Positions 18,778 through 29,817 of a stretch of DNA of 64,000 nucleotides are shown one piece after another. The notes beneath the pieces are model-generated. The model made no database searches and was not told where the DNA came from. It worked only from the letters and a program-made list of their open reading frames with translations. Location of the stretch: positions 1-64,000 of the forward strand of contig KV919124.1 in the NCBI GenBank assembly GCA_002049455.2. Direction: 5' to 3'. Position numbers and translations under genes: made by a program. Numbering within the stretch: the stretch's first letter is position 1; every line of letters begins with the position of its first letter. The DNA is from Porphyra umbilicalis (taxonomy: Eukaryota > Rhodophyta > Bangiophyceae > Bangiales > Bangiaceae).

Positions 18778-21020
18778 GGTGTGCCACACCCTGCGTTCCA
18801 AAACTTAATTGAGCACGACCGGGGTGTGATTAGTATACTTATCAGGATGCCAACCGAAGGAACAGTAGACGGCTCTGAATTGTACGTGGAGACGGCGCTG
18901 TGTAGCTCTCAGACGTTGCGTTCAACTTGTGTGATACTCTTCGACGGAAAGTTCAGACTATGGATCGGGGCGTACTTTTGAGGCTTCTGTGCAAAAGGGC
19001 GTGATCGGGGGCGCATCGCCCTCCGCGCCCTCAACAGAAGGGTGTAATGCACAAGTCTGCCGACGATGCGACGCGCGATCATGAGGCCGCTCCATGCAGA
19101 AGATGCGAGAGCCGCGGCCACTCTGCCGTTTGTGGGTACTCGTATTGGTAAGTCCGTTGATCTTCTTCAATTTTACTCCAGATGCTGTGGTGGTTGCGCG
19201 ACTGCCTTTCATGGCCAACAACGAATTGCAGAACTACTGTCGACTTGTCCTCTAGCGTAAATCTCTTGTTTTAACAGCGTCAGTCCTGTTTCCTGTGAAA
19301 TGGCATCAAAAGGGGTAAGGATGCGTAACAGGCTAAAGTACAGTAGCAGCGCTAATGTCCCCCATGGCAGAAACATGCGTCGCCTTGGGTATGGAACTCG
19401 GGCCGGTGCTTCTGCGTGATGTGTGATTCTCGCAGTTAACGTGTGAGGAGAACGGGTCTTCAGTGCTCCCAAAGCACTGAACCTCTGGTCCAAGCATTGG
19501 CAGAACCAATGAGTGGGCTTTGTTCTTCGTGCTTGTCTCTCGCAGGATTGCTTGGGCGGCCTATGGGGCCGCCGCCATCACCCCTTCATGTCTGTCGGAC
19601 GGATGGTGCGCGCACAGTAGGCATTTCTTTCGGGATACCCCGCCCCGCCCGATCCCCGTGACAGCAGACTGGGGCCGGCGCCACATGAAGCCGCTGGTGA
19701 CGTGAGCAAGGAGCCCCATCGCTTAGACCGCAGAATCAGGGGATGTTGCCGTCACGGTGCGGAGTGGAAGGAGTGCGGCGCGTGTGAGAGACCGATAGTG
19801 CGGGTGGGGGTGGGAAAGGCGACGGCAGTATCTGTGCATGGGGTGGCGGTCGCCAGAACACGCGTCAGAGCAGCACTAGCGCAGTGGCAGGCGCTGTGCT
19901 GCCGCTACTACTCAGGCGAGGGTGTGTACTTCACTAGCATACGCATGTGCCGGACAGCGCTAAGTATGCAGCTGTGATGTGCGAGCAGGCAGGAAGCTCC
20001 GGCACGGATTGCTGCCCGAGAGGTGAACGCAAGTGAGCGGAGGCAACTGGCTACCATAAACCTGCCATAAGTTCAATGAAGACGTCATATTTACACAAAC
20101 TGTGTAAACACACAAGCCAGGACTTGTCTACACAGCATCGGAGTTGTAGACATTTTCTTGACAAATCACTGTGAAAGTTACCTGTGATGTCTTTCTTTTC
20201 CTCTGTGAACGAAAACGCTGACCAAGCCGGTCAATTGCTTTGTGCCGCGCTATTAGGAGCCTTTGAGTCGTTAGGTACGCACGGGCACCAGCGACCTCGT
20301 CGATTCCTCGCGGGCATTCCGTTTCTCGAAGAAGCGCATGTATGACTCGGGCACTCAAGATGTCAGCACGGTTTTGGCTTTTGCGTGTGCCCTGGCATCA
20401 TGGCTCGAGGCATGAAAGAGAGCGTGTTGAATAGAGATAGCTATACCTGTTGCAAATGGAAAGAGGAACAATGAGAAAAACAAGAGCAAAGGTGCGACAG
20501 AATGGCACCCTCCTCTTGTGCGCACCTCTCGAATGGGCCATCAACGGCAGGGACTTCGAGAAGCATCGAGCCGCACGTCTAGACGTTCAGCACGTCCACC
20601 GTCCAGCACATCGCGGACTCATCTGAACGAGGCATCTGAGTGGGCTGAACGACAGCCCAAGCACAGAGCAAACGTCACCGACCTGTTCCTGCAATCATAT
20701 CAAAGAGCACGAAAGCAACAGATCATGTCCCAGATATTACAGTCACGACCTCTATAACAGAGTCAATTTAAAAGCACACCTCACAGCGGGACCGTGCAGG
20801 TACGCGTTGCGCTCGAACGAACATGGCGAGGGGTTGGGGGGTGACAGCAGCGGTGCGGCAATCAGAGCGAGCGAGGAAAGACCGGGTGATTCAGTCTTAA
20901 ACGAGCCATGCGCGACAGCAGGGAGAAGACGAAGCCGAAGAATGCTCACGTACGCAACCGTACTCTTGCATCTCGTCATCTAAAAGCAGACGCAACGACA
21001 CCTGCTGACCATGCCGATGA
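18778..21020. other. Gene-poor region
   Basis: No gene recognised. Short open frames (for example 20128-20358 minus, Arg/Lys-rich) have no supporting features. Lower GC than the genic flanks. Confidence 0.45.
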
Positions 21021-21688
21021 TCCCAGTGCCGGCCCCCACATCCCTCATGTGGCGGTCGGGGGTCCCCAGTTGGAAGGGGCGTGGCCCCTCAGCTGTGGAC
21101 AGCACACCCCCGGGGGCCGTCTCAAAATATCCCGATCCGGGTCAGCAAGGGAATAACCTGTCCAGATCTCGGGGAGATTGGATTCGGTCGGGGGCGGGGC
21201 TTTTCCCAAGTGGTTTTCCCAGCCCCCCTACTACTTGTTTGAACTTTTCGCTTTGGAGGGATTTATTGGTTTGGCGCCTTTGGGGTGGCTACTTTGGCCA
21301 CCGGCGTTCGGGTTTGGGAGGAGTTTATTGACAGCGGGGACGCCGTCCCCGTCGCCGTTTGATAAAACCAACTGTGCTTTGGACGACGATTCCCCCCTGG
21401 GCTTTGCCGTGATCCTCTCCCCGCACGAGGGGGAAGGCTGGGCTGTGGGTTGTTTTCCGGGGCAGTTCCTTCGACGGACCGAGCTGATCAAGAGGTCACT
21501 TCGGCCAGACGACGAACCAACGTGGTGGTGCTTAGAACCGCTACAATTTCTGGTGGAGCAGCAGGGGATTCCGGCCGTTGCCACGCCCGTACCGGGTAGC
21601 CGGTTCCCCGATCGTCTGTTGGTTTGTGAGTTCAAGGCGACGTGGATCTCCGCGTCGGTCTGTCGTCGATGACCGTCCGGCCACTACG
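21021..21688 (+). other. Leader or LTR-like sequence upstream of gag
   Basis: G-rich, open on the plus strand for 164 codons (21178-21672), but composition (Pro/Phe/Trp/Gly) does not resemble a known domain. It directly precedes the gag start, so it may be the retroelement 5' leader. A TGGTGGTGCTTAGAACC stretch at about 21529 could be a primer-binding site, but no matching second LTR was found downstream. Confidence 0.25.
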
Positions 21689-22957
21689 ATGGCGTCGCCG
21701 TCCGACATCCCCAAGTCGAACGCGATCGCTAGCGGTATGCCGGCGGGTACATCCGCGGTGACCCCAGCGGTCGCTGCAACAGGGGGATCCGCGGCTGGAT
21801 CAGGGATTCCCTTCACTCCGCCTCGGCCATTGGCGGACCTCGTGGGCGAAACGGTTCGTCGGGTCCCACCGGGGGCCGGTGCCTTCCTCCCTCGACGTCA
21901 CGACGAACGGACGGGATTGGTGGATCAAGGTCGTGATCCGGCGACGCCTTTAGCGATGGCCGATCTGGACACGGCGCTGTCGACGTTCCGCGAGTCGTTA
22001 TTGGCCGACGTTTCTCGGGTCATCGCGGCGAGCCCCGCGGGATCGGCTCAAGATGCCCCCCGTCGAGATTCTCCAGTGGACACGCGGAAGAGCCGCAGCA
22101 AAGGGAAGTCACGGCGTCATCGTAGTCCCTCGTCTTCATCGTCGTCTTCATCTTCCTCGCCGTCGCCGGCGACAACCGACAACGACGACGACCACGTGGG
22201 GCGCAAGGTGGGGTCCGGCAAGTTGGCGGTCCTCGAGTGCCCGGACGATCGCTTCGCGGGCGTCCTGGACTACCGATCGTACCGCCTACGGAACCGGCAC
22301 TCGACCTACGGGGCATCGCAGGCCCGCAAGATGGGACGGACGGCCAAGAATATGAAGTTCTCCTTCGGGGGGACCCCGATGTTCAACGGGAAGGAACCCC
22401 TCAAGGTCTTCTCGTGGCTCCGAAAGTTCGTCAAGGCCTCCGATGACAACGACGTGTCCGAAGGGATGGGCCTATACCTAATTCCCAACTTCCTCGCGGG
22501 CGACGCCGAGACGCGGTTCACGCGGAACCTACCGGGGTCGGACGTCGGGGGGGGTCGGGGGGCTCTCGGAACCTACCCCGCGGCTGTCAATTGGTTGCTG
22601 TCGACCTACGCGGAGCCGCACGCTTTGGGACTGGCGCAGGACAAGTTCAGCCGGGCGACGCTCGCGGACAACGAGGGGGTGGATGCCTTCGCGGCACGTC
22701 TACGGAGCCTCGCTGAGCTTTGCGGCAACATCCATTCCGAGGGGACGATGAAACAGCAGCTGATCCAAGGGTTACCGGAGTATCTACGGACGGACGCCTT
22801 CGTGTACAACTCGGCGCAACGAAGCTACAAACAGTTGTCGACCTACGTGGCGGGGAAATATCGGGCCGCCAAGGACGTCATGGCGTTGGCAGGCCGGGGG
22901 TCACCCGGGGGATCATCGCGGAAGGGACAGACGTCGACGGGGCTGGGCGCTCATTGA
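21689..22957 (+). CDS. LTR-retrotransposon Gag-like protein (orphan)
   Basis: 422 residues from ATG 21689 (acgATGGCGTCG). It has an Ala/Pro/Ser-rich N-terminus, a Ser-run with basic patch (KSRSKGKSRRHRSPSSSS, about residues 135-160), then a retrotrans_gag-type fold. That fold shows KEPLKVFSWLRKFVKA, TYPAAVNWLLSTYAEP, LADNEGVDAFAARLRSLAELC and a final QLIQGLPEYLRTDAF. This is the capsid pattern of Ty3-type elements. No CCHC knuckle, protease or reverse transcriptase follows; after the stop at 22957 the sequence is unrelated. It is either a gag-only relic or a truncated insertion, and its frame is intact over the full length, unlike the other retroelement debris here. Confidence 0.78.
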   Translation: MASPSDIPKSNAIASGMPAGTSAVTPAVAATGGSAAGSGIPFTPPRPLADLVGETVRRVPPGAGAFLPRRHDERTGLVDQGRDPATPLAMADLDTALSTFRESLLADVSRVIAASPAGSAQDAPRRDSPVDTRKSRSKGKSRRHRSPSSSSSSSSSSPSPATTDNDDDHVGRKVGSGKLAVLECPDDRFAGVLDYRSYRLRNRHSTYGASQARKMGRTAKNMKFSFGGTPMFNGKEPLKVFSWLRKFVKASDDNDVSEGMGLYLIPNFLAGDAETRFTRNLPGSDVGGGRGALGTYPAAVNWLLSTYAEPHALGLAQDKFSRATLADNEGVDAFAARLRSLAELCGNIHSEGTMKQQLIQGLPEYLRTDAFVYNSAQRSYKQLSTYVAGKYRAAKDVMALAGRGSPGGSSRKGQTSTGLGAH

Positions 22958-24077
22958 TCCGTAGTATTCTAGGATGGGCGCCGTAGCCAGGCGGCCAGTG
23001 ACCGCTGACTGACCTTGGCACATATGAGGCAAGTTGCTGATCCACTGCAACAGTCATGAGTCCTGTTGCCCCAGACGCACTCAGGCTGATCCTCACAGCG
23101 GATGCATGGGCCGCGTCAGCATTCAGGGCTTGAATAGGCCATCTCATCTGCAGTGAGACAGAGAAAAGATTCGCGTGTCTCGGGAGGGCGTCTCAAGACA
23201 GCCTTTTACTGCTTATGCAGCGTGGTGGTCCACAGCCAAATTGAACCAGATCATAAAAATGAGCTGCCTCGCACTGAAACCAACTTGAACACCGTGGAAT
23301 TTTGCTCGAAATGTGACTGTTGAAGGACATGTTAGCACGCCGGACTGGTTTTTTTTTTTTGAAGAACGACTGTAATATTCGAGCTCCGCCACGGATATGA
23401 GAGCCGGCAGCGTTTTAGGGAACCGCGGGTGACTGGGCCCCAGGACACCTTCGAGGAGTCTCCTTCTGCCACTGAGACAAAAAAGCTACCGCCCGCTTGG
23501 TTCGCTCGATTGTCGGACTCACCTACTCGCCTGGTTCCTTCAGCGAGCGAACGCAGAGCACCACAACAATATGGACTGAAAGACGTTTCCTCGAGTGTGA
23601 ACAGCAATACAGGCTCGTCAACGCTCACTCTCTTGTCAACGCCACCCCCCCCGAAGTTCCGTCAGCGCCACCCTTTCCGAAGGCACTATCGACGCGGCTT
23701 CCACCACCGTGTACCCCGGCACCGTTGTTGATCTGCCTCGGAAAAGCCACACATTGGTTCACTCGGAGGCGCCCAAAAGGGCGTGCCACACCAAAATTAG
23801 GACGCCGCCGCAACTTCCGTGGTGCGGACCTGTCCGACGGACGGTGTGGGCACAATCGCAAGAATTTGAGTGGGATATTGACAGCTTCTAATGTTTTCTC
23901 TTGTGCCAATTTGCGTGTTCATAGCGTAATGCCACGTCGGTCTTTCCTGTAAACTTTTCATCCCGAACCTAGCGATTCTGTTTCTCTACGTACAGTCGTT
24001 ACACAAAAAAACTACCACTTGGCCGAGACCAATAGTACAATCAACCAGATCCGGAATTGGCAGACACGTGGAAAATA
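22958..24077. other. Gene-poor region after gag
   Basis: No protein recognised. A 12-base T-run (23348-23360) is present. No LTR matching the region upstream of gag was found. Confidence 0.4.
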
Positions 24078-24476
24078 TTGCTGATCCCCGAATTTTGACC
24101 TGGTGGACAGAGACTGACTTGCGGACCGACTCTCTCCACCAATCAGATGCGCCCCAGGGACTGACTTGGTGCTCCTGATTGCTGACATGTGCCCATACAG
24201 CCTGGAAAACAACATCAGCTCCTCTTTTTTTCTGCACTTCTGGCAAGGAGACAGTAGAAAATCTCCACATCTCGCGTGGGCAGCTTGCTCTGGGCCAAGA
24301 AAATCGGATCAAGCGGCAACAAACAGTGAGTTCTGCTGCATGCAATGTCCTGGTACAGAATGCGGGCTTTCTATTGGCTTCGATGCCTTCTTACTAGCGT
24401 TTTAAACCAATAGAGTGCTCTTATTCAGAGCCAGTCTCTGTCTCTGTCCCCCAGGACATAATTCGGGAATCAGCAA
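24078..24476. mobile_element. MITE, 399-bp TTGC-family, copy 1
   Basis: 399 bp, TA on both sides (24076-24077, 24477-24478). The left end reads TTGCTGATCCCCGAATTTTG and the right end ends ATTCGGGAATCAGCAA, with further inverted complementarity through GGACAGAGACTGAC and CAGTCTCTGTC. Another copy of identical length and orientation is at 31235-31633. The end sequence resembles the TTGCTGTCTTCCCAATTTTG family, suggesting a common transposase. Confidence 0.85.
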
Positions 24477-25228
24477 TATCAGGGCAAAATATGCCAATAA
24501 TCTCGGGTCGGTCGAACCTGGCCTACACAGCATCATTTTCGCACCTGCGCGCACGCCGACCCTTCATTGAGAGCCACTGCCAGCACCCCTCGAGTGCCCC
24601 CTCAGTGTGGCACAGAGCCAATGGGACAACTCGTTTACACCAAATCCCACAGCGGGTCAGAGACCGCAACATTCGAGAACAACCCGTCCTCGATAAGAGG
24701 CCCTCATCGTGTTCAAATACTTAGTTCCCGATCCGGACATGTCCAACATTTTTGTCTTCATGAATCGAAGCCAACCAAATGACGACCCTCGAAGTCGACG
24801 TGTGAAAATACGAAACCGTTCAGTATCGATCACGATCTATATGGGAACCGATCGTCGGCTTGCCACGAAGCCCGAATCTAGGGAAGATTCCGGTCGTTGC
24901 CATCCGCCACCTGTTGTAAACGGCGTCGGTGTCGGCCGAGTTCTACTGGCGCTGGCGCCCGAAATGTGACCAATTGCGCGTGGCAGCTCTCTGACGTTGC
25001 GGTCGGCATTTGTTAGCATTGGAGCAGCGCAGCCACGCGGCCCCGATGGCCTTTTTCAACGGCTCGTGCCAGTGCACTTGCATGAACCATAAGAGCATCT
25101 CGACCAATGGCTCCAACCGACCAAGCAGCCAAACGTGGTACCGTTTGGCCAACGGGGGCATTGGTGGAGAAAGCGAGGTACAAAACTAGTGTGTGACGGT
25201 GGTGTGACGGCCCAAAAAAGCAGTCCTC
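24477..25228. other. Gene-poor region
   Basis: No recognised gene or repeat. Confidence 0.4.
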
Positions 25229-26330
25229 TCATTTTTTAGCCGAATGATCCATCTGCGTTACAGCACCCCACACGGGCAGGAAAGTCTGGCCCGCAGTGGT
25301 GTCGGTCGACCATGGTTTCCCTCCCGATGCGAAATTCATTTTGGTACTTCCGCCGACAACGAGATGATGGCTAAGGCGTGGCGGAGGCCGTCGGGTTCCT
25401 CCGGGAAGGAAAGATGCATCGTCTTCAGCACGTTTGACAGCTCGCTGAAGTTCTCCTCGATAGGTTGAAGATCTGGGCTGTAGGGAGGCAGCCGCAGAGG
25501 GAAGACACTCGCCGCCACAATTCACGCGTCCGCTTCAGCCGTGTGAGTGGGTGCGTTGTCTAGTAACAGGACGCACCTTTCGGCTGGAGGCGCCCAGGGC
25601 AGCCCCGGGACGACCTTATTCATCGTTGGCAGCAGCCCTGCAAGGAATATCAGTCAATCGTCCGACTTCTGCGACGGGAGAGTGGGTGTTGTCACACGGT
25701 GGATGACGCCTGTCTCGTACCTTACGGCCATCATTGACGATGTTCGAAGCATGTTCTTTTCGGCTCGGGAAAGGCAATCATACCGCAACCCACACAGCAA
25801 CCGGCCACGCCTGCGTCGCACGTCTCCTCCGCCCTTGTGCGTATCGTCGACAGAGACGGTGCGCCGGTGTGGAATTGAAAGAATAACGCGCGCAAACATC
25901 ACTTGTCGCTCTTGGTGGCGATCCCTGCGCACTTGGTACTGCTTTTGGTAGGAGAAGCCAGTTGCCCGAAGGACGAAGTCCAGCCTCGTAGTAGAGGTCG
26001 TGTACGAGGCGTGGTAGCCAGCGAGTGTAAATAGAAGAGAAGAAAAGCCATGTATTTTACCTATCAGCTGCTGGGAGTCCGACAGTATGACGGCATTGAC
26101 GGCTTGAAGGAATAGCGAGTCGTAGGTGACGTTCTCGGCGTGTCGGTTGCGTAAGACCGGGTCTGGACACCACTCGCCCGACGCAATGTAGGCGAAAATC
26201 CATTCCTACACCGTCGCACGGTTTCAGGCATGGCGCCGCGCGGCCTTCTTCTTAGAGAAGCCCTGAAATAGCACCCAGGATACCGCAAGCATCCAGCAGG
26301 GTTCATCAAAGACCATGGTACCCTGTCCAT
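25229..26330 (-). pseudogene. Decayed Tc1/mariner-like DDE transposase
   Basis: Read on the minus strand through changes of frame, the region shows the DDE order of Tc1-like elements. A piece reads LRATGFSYQKQYQVRRDRHQ (about 25985-25925). Then comes VSVDDTHKGGGDVRRRRGRL (about 25860), in the place of the first catalytic Asp and the R-R-Y-G-R stretch. Next is CVLLLDNAPTHTAEADA (about 25576-25526), the second Asp, followed by an in-frame TGA. Last is FPLRLPPYSPDLQPIEENF (about 25504-25450), the classical LPPYSPDLNPIE motif with the final acidic residue. Frameshifts and stops make it non-functional. It is a candidate relative of the mobilising source for the TA-flanked MITEs nearby, which is inference. 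Confidence 0.75.
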
Positions 26331-26789
26331 GAAGCAAAAACACGGAGCGGCGTGTCCAGTTGCTCGTGTCGTCGACAGCCGGCGTCGCCCGAACTATAAT
26401 CGCTATCTACCGAGATACGGTTCAAGATAGCGTTTTGGCTCCCCGTGCTCTCGTTGGCCAAGTGTGCATCAGGGCGAGATGCAGGAACGGGAAAAGAAGT
26501 AGGCTGTGTGGCCCTGGCAGGTCTCTGTCAAGTGCAATGGTCCAGAATGCACTCAGCACCCAATCCATCGGAAAGCCGGTGTACTTCGAACGGCCAGCCT
26601 CAGTGCTCGAGTCGGGCCGATCGACACGGGGCCAGCCCGCAGCCAGCCCGTGCCACGTGGCATGATACGATCTGGTGGAGCTCAGCGATGCCATTCAGGA
26701 GGCCATGGAGCCCCGCGTTATCTTTTGCATCGAACACCCACATGAGCTTGATACTGGATTCCATCAAGTCCGCTACTTGGCTTCACGTA
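26331..26789. other. Intergenic between transposase relic and MITE
   Basis: No gene recognised. Confidence 0.4.
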
Positions 26790-26961
26790 TTGCTGTCTTC
26801 CCAATTTTGGCCGATGTGGTCGAAGTCAAGACAGGGTCTTGATCAACTGCCCATTAGGCGAACCACTTTATTCGGCTGATTGGATGGCTGAAAAACAGTT
26901 TCGCACAGTTGATCACCCCTCTTGACATCGACGGCATCGGCCAAAATTGGGAAGACAGCAA
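26790..26961. mobile_element. MITE, TTGCTGTCTTCCC family, short copy
   Basis: 172 bp flanked by TA. Ends TTGCTGTCTTCCCAATTTTG and its exact reverse complement. The complementarity continues inward (GCCGATGTGGTCGAAGTCAAGA against TCTTGACATCGACGGCATCGGC). The inner part has a second inverted pair GATCAACTG/CAGTTGATC. Closely similar to 52863-53023. Confidence 0.88.
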
Positions 26962-27382
26962 TAGGTCTTCGAGTGATCGCAACAGAGAGCCTAGTGAAGA
27001 AACCATCAATCTTTGGTTGCTGCTGCTATTGTCCATAATTTCAAACCTGCCCAACACCACGCTTACCGCATCTCGCCAAAAAACACAGATGACTCAAATG
27101 TGCATGTTGAACACGAATAGGGGTGCGTGCAATCAGTTGCAGGGCGCGCACTGCCTAGAAGTACGTATGGATTTTCAAATAGACATGGTCACGCAAGTCT
27201 CATTGGAGGGCTCGGTCTCGCCGCTAACATGTGTACAGTGCGACCAGTGGCGTGCAGTACATCCAGTGCCCGATACGCTGGCTTCGCTCAGTCGCAACAA
27301 GCTCGACAAGAACAAGACGACATGTCTGGCCGAGCTGATGCGCCTGGCGGAAACGGACTAAGCGGGACCCAGTGCGCATGAG
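26962..27382. other. Segment between MITE and integrase relic
   Basis: An open plus frame here (about 26909-27361) has no recognised motif. It may be a degraded part of the same retroelement upstream of its integrase. Confidence 0.3.
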
Positions 27383-28140
27383 GAGCTCAAGCGGTTGACG
27401 TCGGAGTGTGACCTCTGCCAGCAGGTGGCACGGGCTTCGTCTCTGCCCCGTGTAACGATGCCTAGCGACAAGCTGTCCTTCAATAGCTCTGAATACTAAA
27501 ACCTGATGTTCATTGACGGAAGCGCCATCGTCCATGTGGGCGTTCACGACACGACGTCGAGCGCCGCGGCCTTCGCCAAGAGCTAGGAGCTGGACGCCTT
27601 CTGGTTTCTCCACTGCTGCATCTAGGAACTCCCGTAATTTATCTACGCTGAAAAGATGCACACCGACTAGGGGCCACAGTTTAAGCCGCCGACGAGCGCT
27701 GCCCTGGCGAAGTCAGCGGCCGCCGTAATGATCCCTTGGGGCGTGGAGTCCCACAACACAGTGGTAATCGGTGAGCCGCACCATAAATTCCTCAGTGGGA
27801 TCCACCAGCGTGCCCGCGCCGAGCTCCGAAGGCCACATTCTGACTTTGGGCTACCGATGGCCGTGTCGTACATGAACGGCACGGCGAAGCCGAACGCACT
27901 GGTTGTCACCCTCCTTGTTTTCGGTGTCATCCAGGTGGTGCCCGTGGTGCTTCTAGCTCTCCTCGCGCAACAATAGAGGCTAATCGCCATACTCTCGCAC
28001 AGAAGGAGATGCTGAGACGCGCCACCAAGGAGCGCGTACGACTAACACTGGCGTCAAGCGTGCCAGCCGTGGCGGACAGATCGGTGAGCCGCGGGAAGCG
28101 GATAATCTCATATTGAGGTCTCCCTATCGCAACATGACAG
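27383..28140 (+). pseudogene. Decayed Ty3/Gypsy-type integrase
   Basis: One frame carries recognisable integrase blocks broken by about six stop codons, with no obvious frameshift as far as 27976. The zinc-domain end reads ELKRLTSECDLCQQVARA (27383-27436). The core start is NLMFIDGSAIVHVGVHDTTS (about 27500-27560). Then HTD*GPQFKP (stop where Gln is expected), VMIPWGVESHNTVVIGEPHH (about 27728-27787) and LPMAVSYMNGTAKPNALVVT (about 27848-27908), followed by LLVFGV. This order matches the D-D-E core and the downstream segment of Ty3-type integrases. At least one stop fits CAG to TAG. No intact reverse transcriptase was seen upstream. Confidence 0.77.
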
Positions 28141-28969
28141 GGGCCTTACCGTGCCATCGGCCTGGGAGGAAAATTCATTTAAGTGGCACTAGACGGCCAC
28201 TTGGTGCAGTTTGCCATCGATACGGTCAAGGCATGCATGGTGTCAACGCCCACGATGGCCACTGAATCGGCAGCCAAGTCAGTCACGTGCGACAACTGGG
28301 TGCCCACAATCCTGGGGGGAACGAACCCCGCTGTGCCGTGCGCCACATATCAGACCAAGGGATGCAGCAGCCGCTGGCGCCCCCATGTGCCACCTCGCCT
28401 CCTCTGGTCGCAATTCACGCGGCGCTCTTGGTGCATGACCAAACTCCACCGGCCAACTAAGACCACAGCGCATTGCTGGACGCGATGCTATATGGAGAGG
28501 CGCTCCTCGCCTCGGTGCGCCCAGGGTGTAGTCTCTCGACCAGGGGCATATGAATCTGGCAAGTTTGTCACCACTCAGATATACTCAACACCAGCATTTT
28601 TTGAATGAGATAAGACTTTTGACGCAACTTCTTGAAAAAGGATAGGATACACATCCGCAGCCAATACGAGAAGGATATGAGTAGGAATGCGGATTCTATC
28701 TAGAATATATCAGATTATTGAACAAGTATGTCCGCCAGGATGTACTTTCAAGGCGTGCTGCCAAGAAACAACAAAGAGCAGGTTGTGCTGCAAGTTGTGA
28801 ACGCGGCCCACGCCAGACCAGCACCAGCAGTGAGCGTGCGAAAGTCAATGTGAGGCAAGAGGCTTCGGCTTTGGTGTCCATCATGGTATCTCGGTTACCC
28901 TTTTGTCTTGGTACACGTTTTGATGCTTGTGGGCCTTCCATGCCGGGCCGCGCGCGACGTTGGTCACAA
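28141..28969. other. Gene-poor flank of integrase relic
   Basis: The open plus frame 28183-28608 may be further degraded retroelement sequence but has no clear motif. 28609-28969 shows nothing recognisable. Confidence 0.3.
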
Positions 28970-29350
28970 CTGTTTATTGACAACTTACAAAAAATGGCAG
29001 CTGTAGAGAGAGAGGAGGCAGAGCCGACGACACAGCATAGAAAATAAGTCGGATTGGCTGTTCGACAAGCCACGATCAAACTATTGGCTGGGAGTTACCG
29101 CCAGTACTATTGCAAGCCAATGAACGTGTGTGGCAGGAGTCACGCAAAGCCATTGCAACCGACAATGAGATTTCCTGAGATTCTTGGGCCACTTGCTTTG
29201 GCCTGGAGAGCGCATGAAAAGGGTTCTGGGCCAGACCTTCGATTTTTCATGAGATCAACAAACTTCTTCAGATTTCTTGAGATCCGGATGTGCCTTTTCA
29301 GTGCGCAGAGCTGCATTAGGAGACTATGTAAAGAACTCACATGATTCCTA
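28970..29350. repeat. Dispersed ~400-bp repeat, copy 1
   Basis: Aligns in the same orientation with 48030-48470. Shared blocks include CCGACGACA, GATTGGCT(C/G)TTCGA, ACTATTGGCTG, CAGGAGTCACGCA and CAGTGCGCAGAGCTGCAT. The copies are diverged. No coding content. Confidence 0.75.
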
Positions 29351-29373
29351 GCCAGCACGTCGCCTAGTACCGG

Positions 29374-29817
29374 CTAGGAGAGATCAAAGACCACCGTGGC
29401 CACAGTCGTCATCCCCACGTAGATGGGTCCCCCACCTAGCGTGCCGCGGTCGGCGATCAAGTAGATCGCCGCGAGGGCCAAGAACATGATGCCTAGGGTG
29501 CCATTGGCGAGCGACTGGCGATCCGCATCTCGTGCAACGACGACAAGGGGATAGATTCCCTCCAGGAAGTCGGCAGAGGCGGCCGACGCCATACCCGTGG
29601 ACGTCGGGCCGGCAGGCAGCGGCGGTGGTGGGCCCTGAGCTCGCAATGCCCTGGCCGTTGACGAATCAGGGTCGTTCTCCTCCAGCGATGGGTATGTCTG
29701 AACATGGATGCTGTGTGCGTATGCTCCGCCCGCCCACAAAGAGCTGCTCACCACCGCGCTTTGCACTTGTACGTGTCCATCTGGGGGTGTTATTTGTGCC
29801 GTGGACTTGAATATCAT
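29374..29817 (-). CDS. Possible membrane protein, unknown
   Basis: 147 codons from ATG 29817 to a TAG at 29374. The N-terminal half is polar with a Pro-run (GPPPPLPAGP). The C-terminal half has two hydrophobic segments, TLGIMFLALAAIYLIA and GPIYVGMTTVATVVF, separated by a short polar loop. No homology is recognised. It sits in a repeat-rich region and lacks the CT-rich leader of the well-supported genes, so a chance frame is possible. Confidence 0.28.
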   Translation of the reverse strand: MIFKSTAQITPPDGHVQVQSAVVSSSLWAGGAYAHSIHVQTYPSLEENDPDSSTARALRAQGPPPPLPAGPTSTGMASAASADFLEGIYPLVVVARDADRQSLANGTLGIMFLALAAIYLIADRGTLGGGPIYVGMTTVATVVFDLS

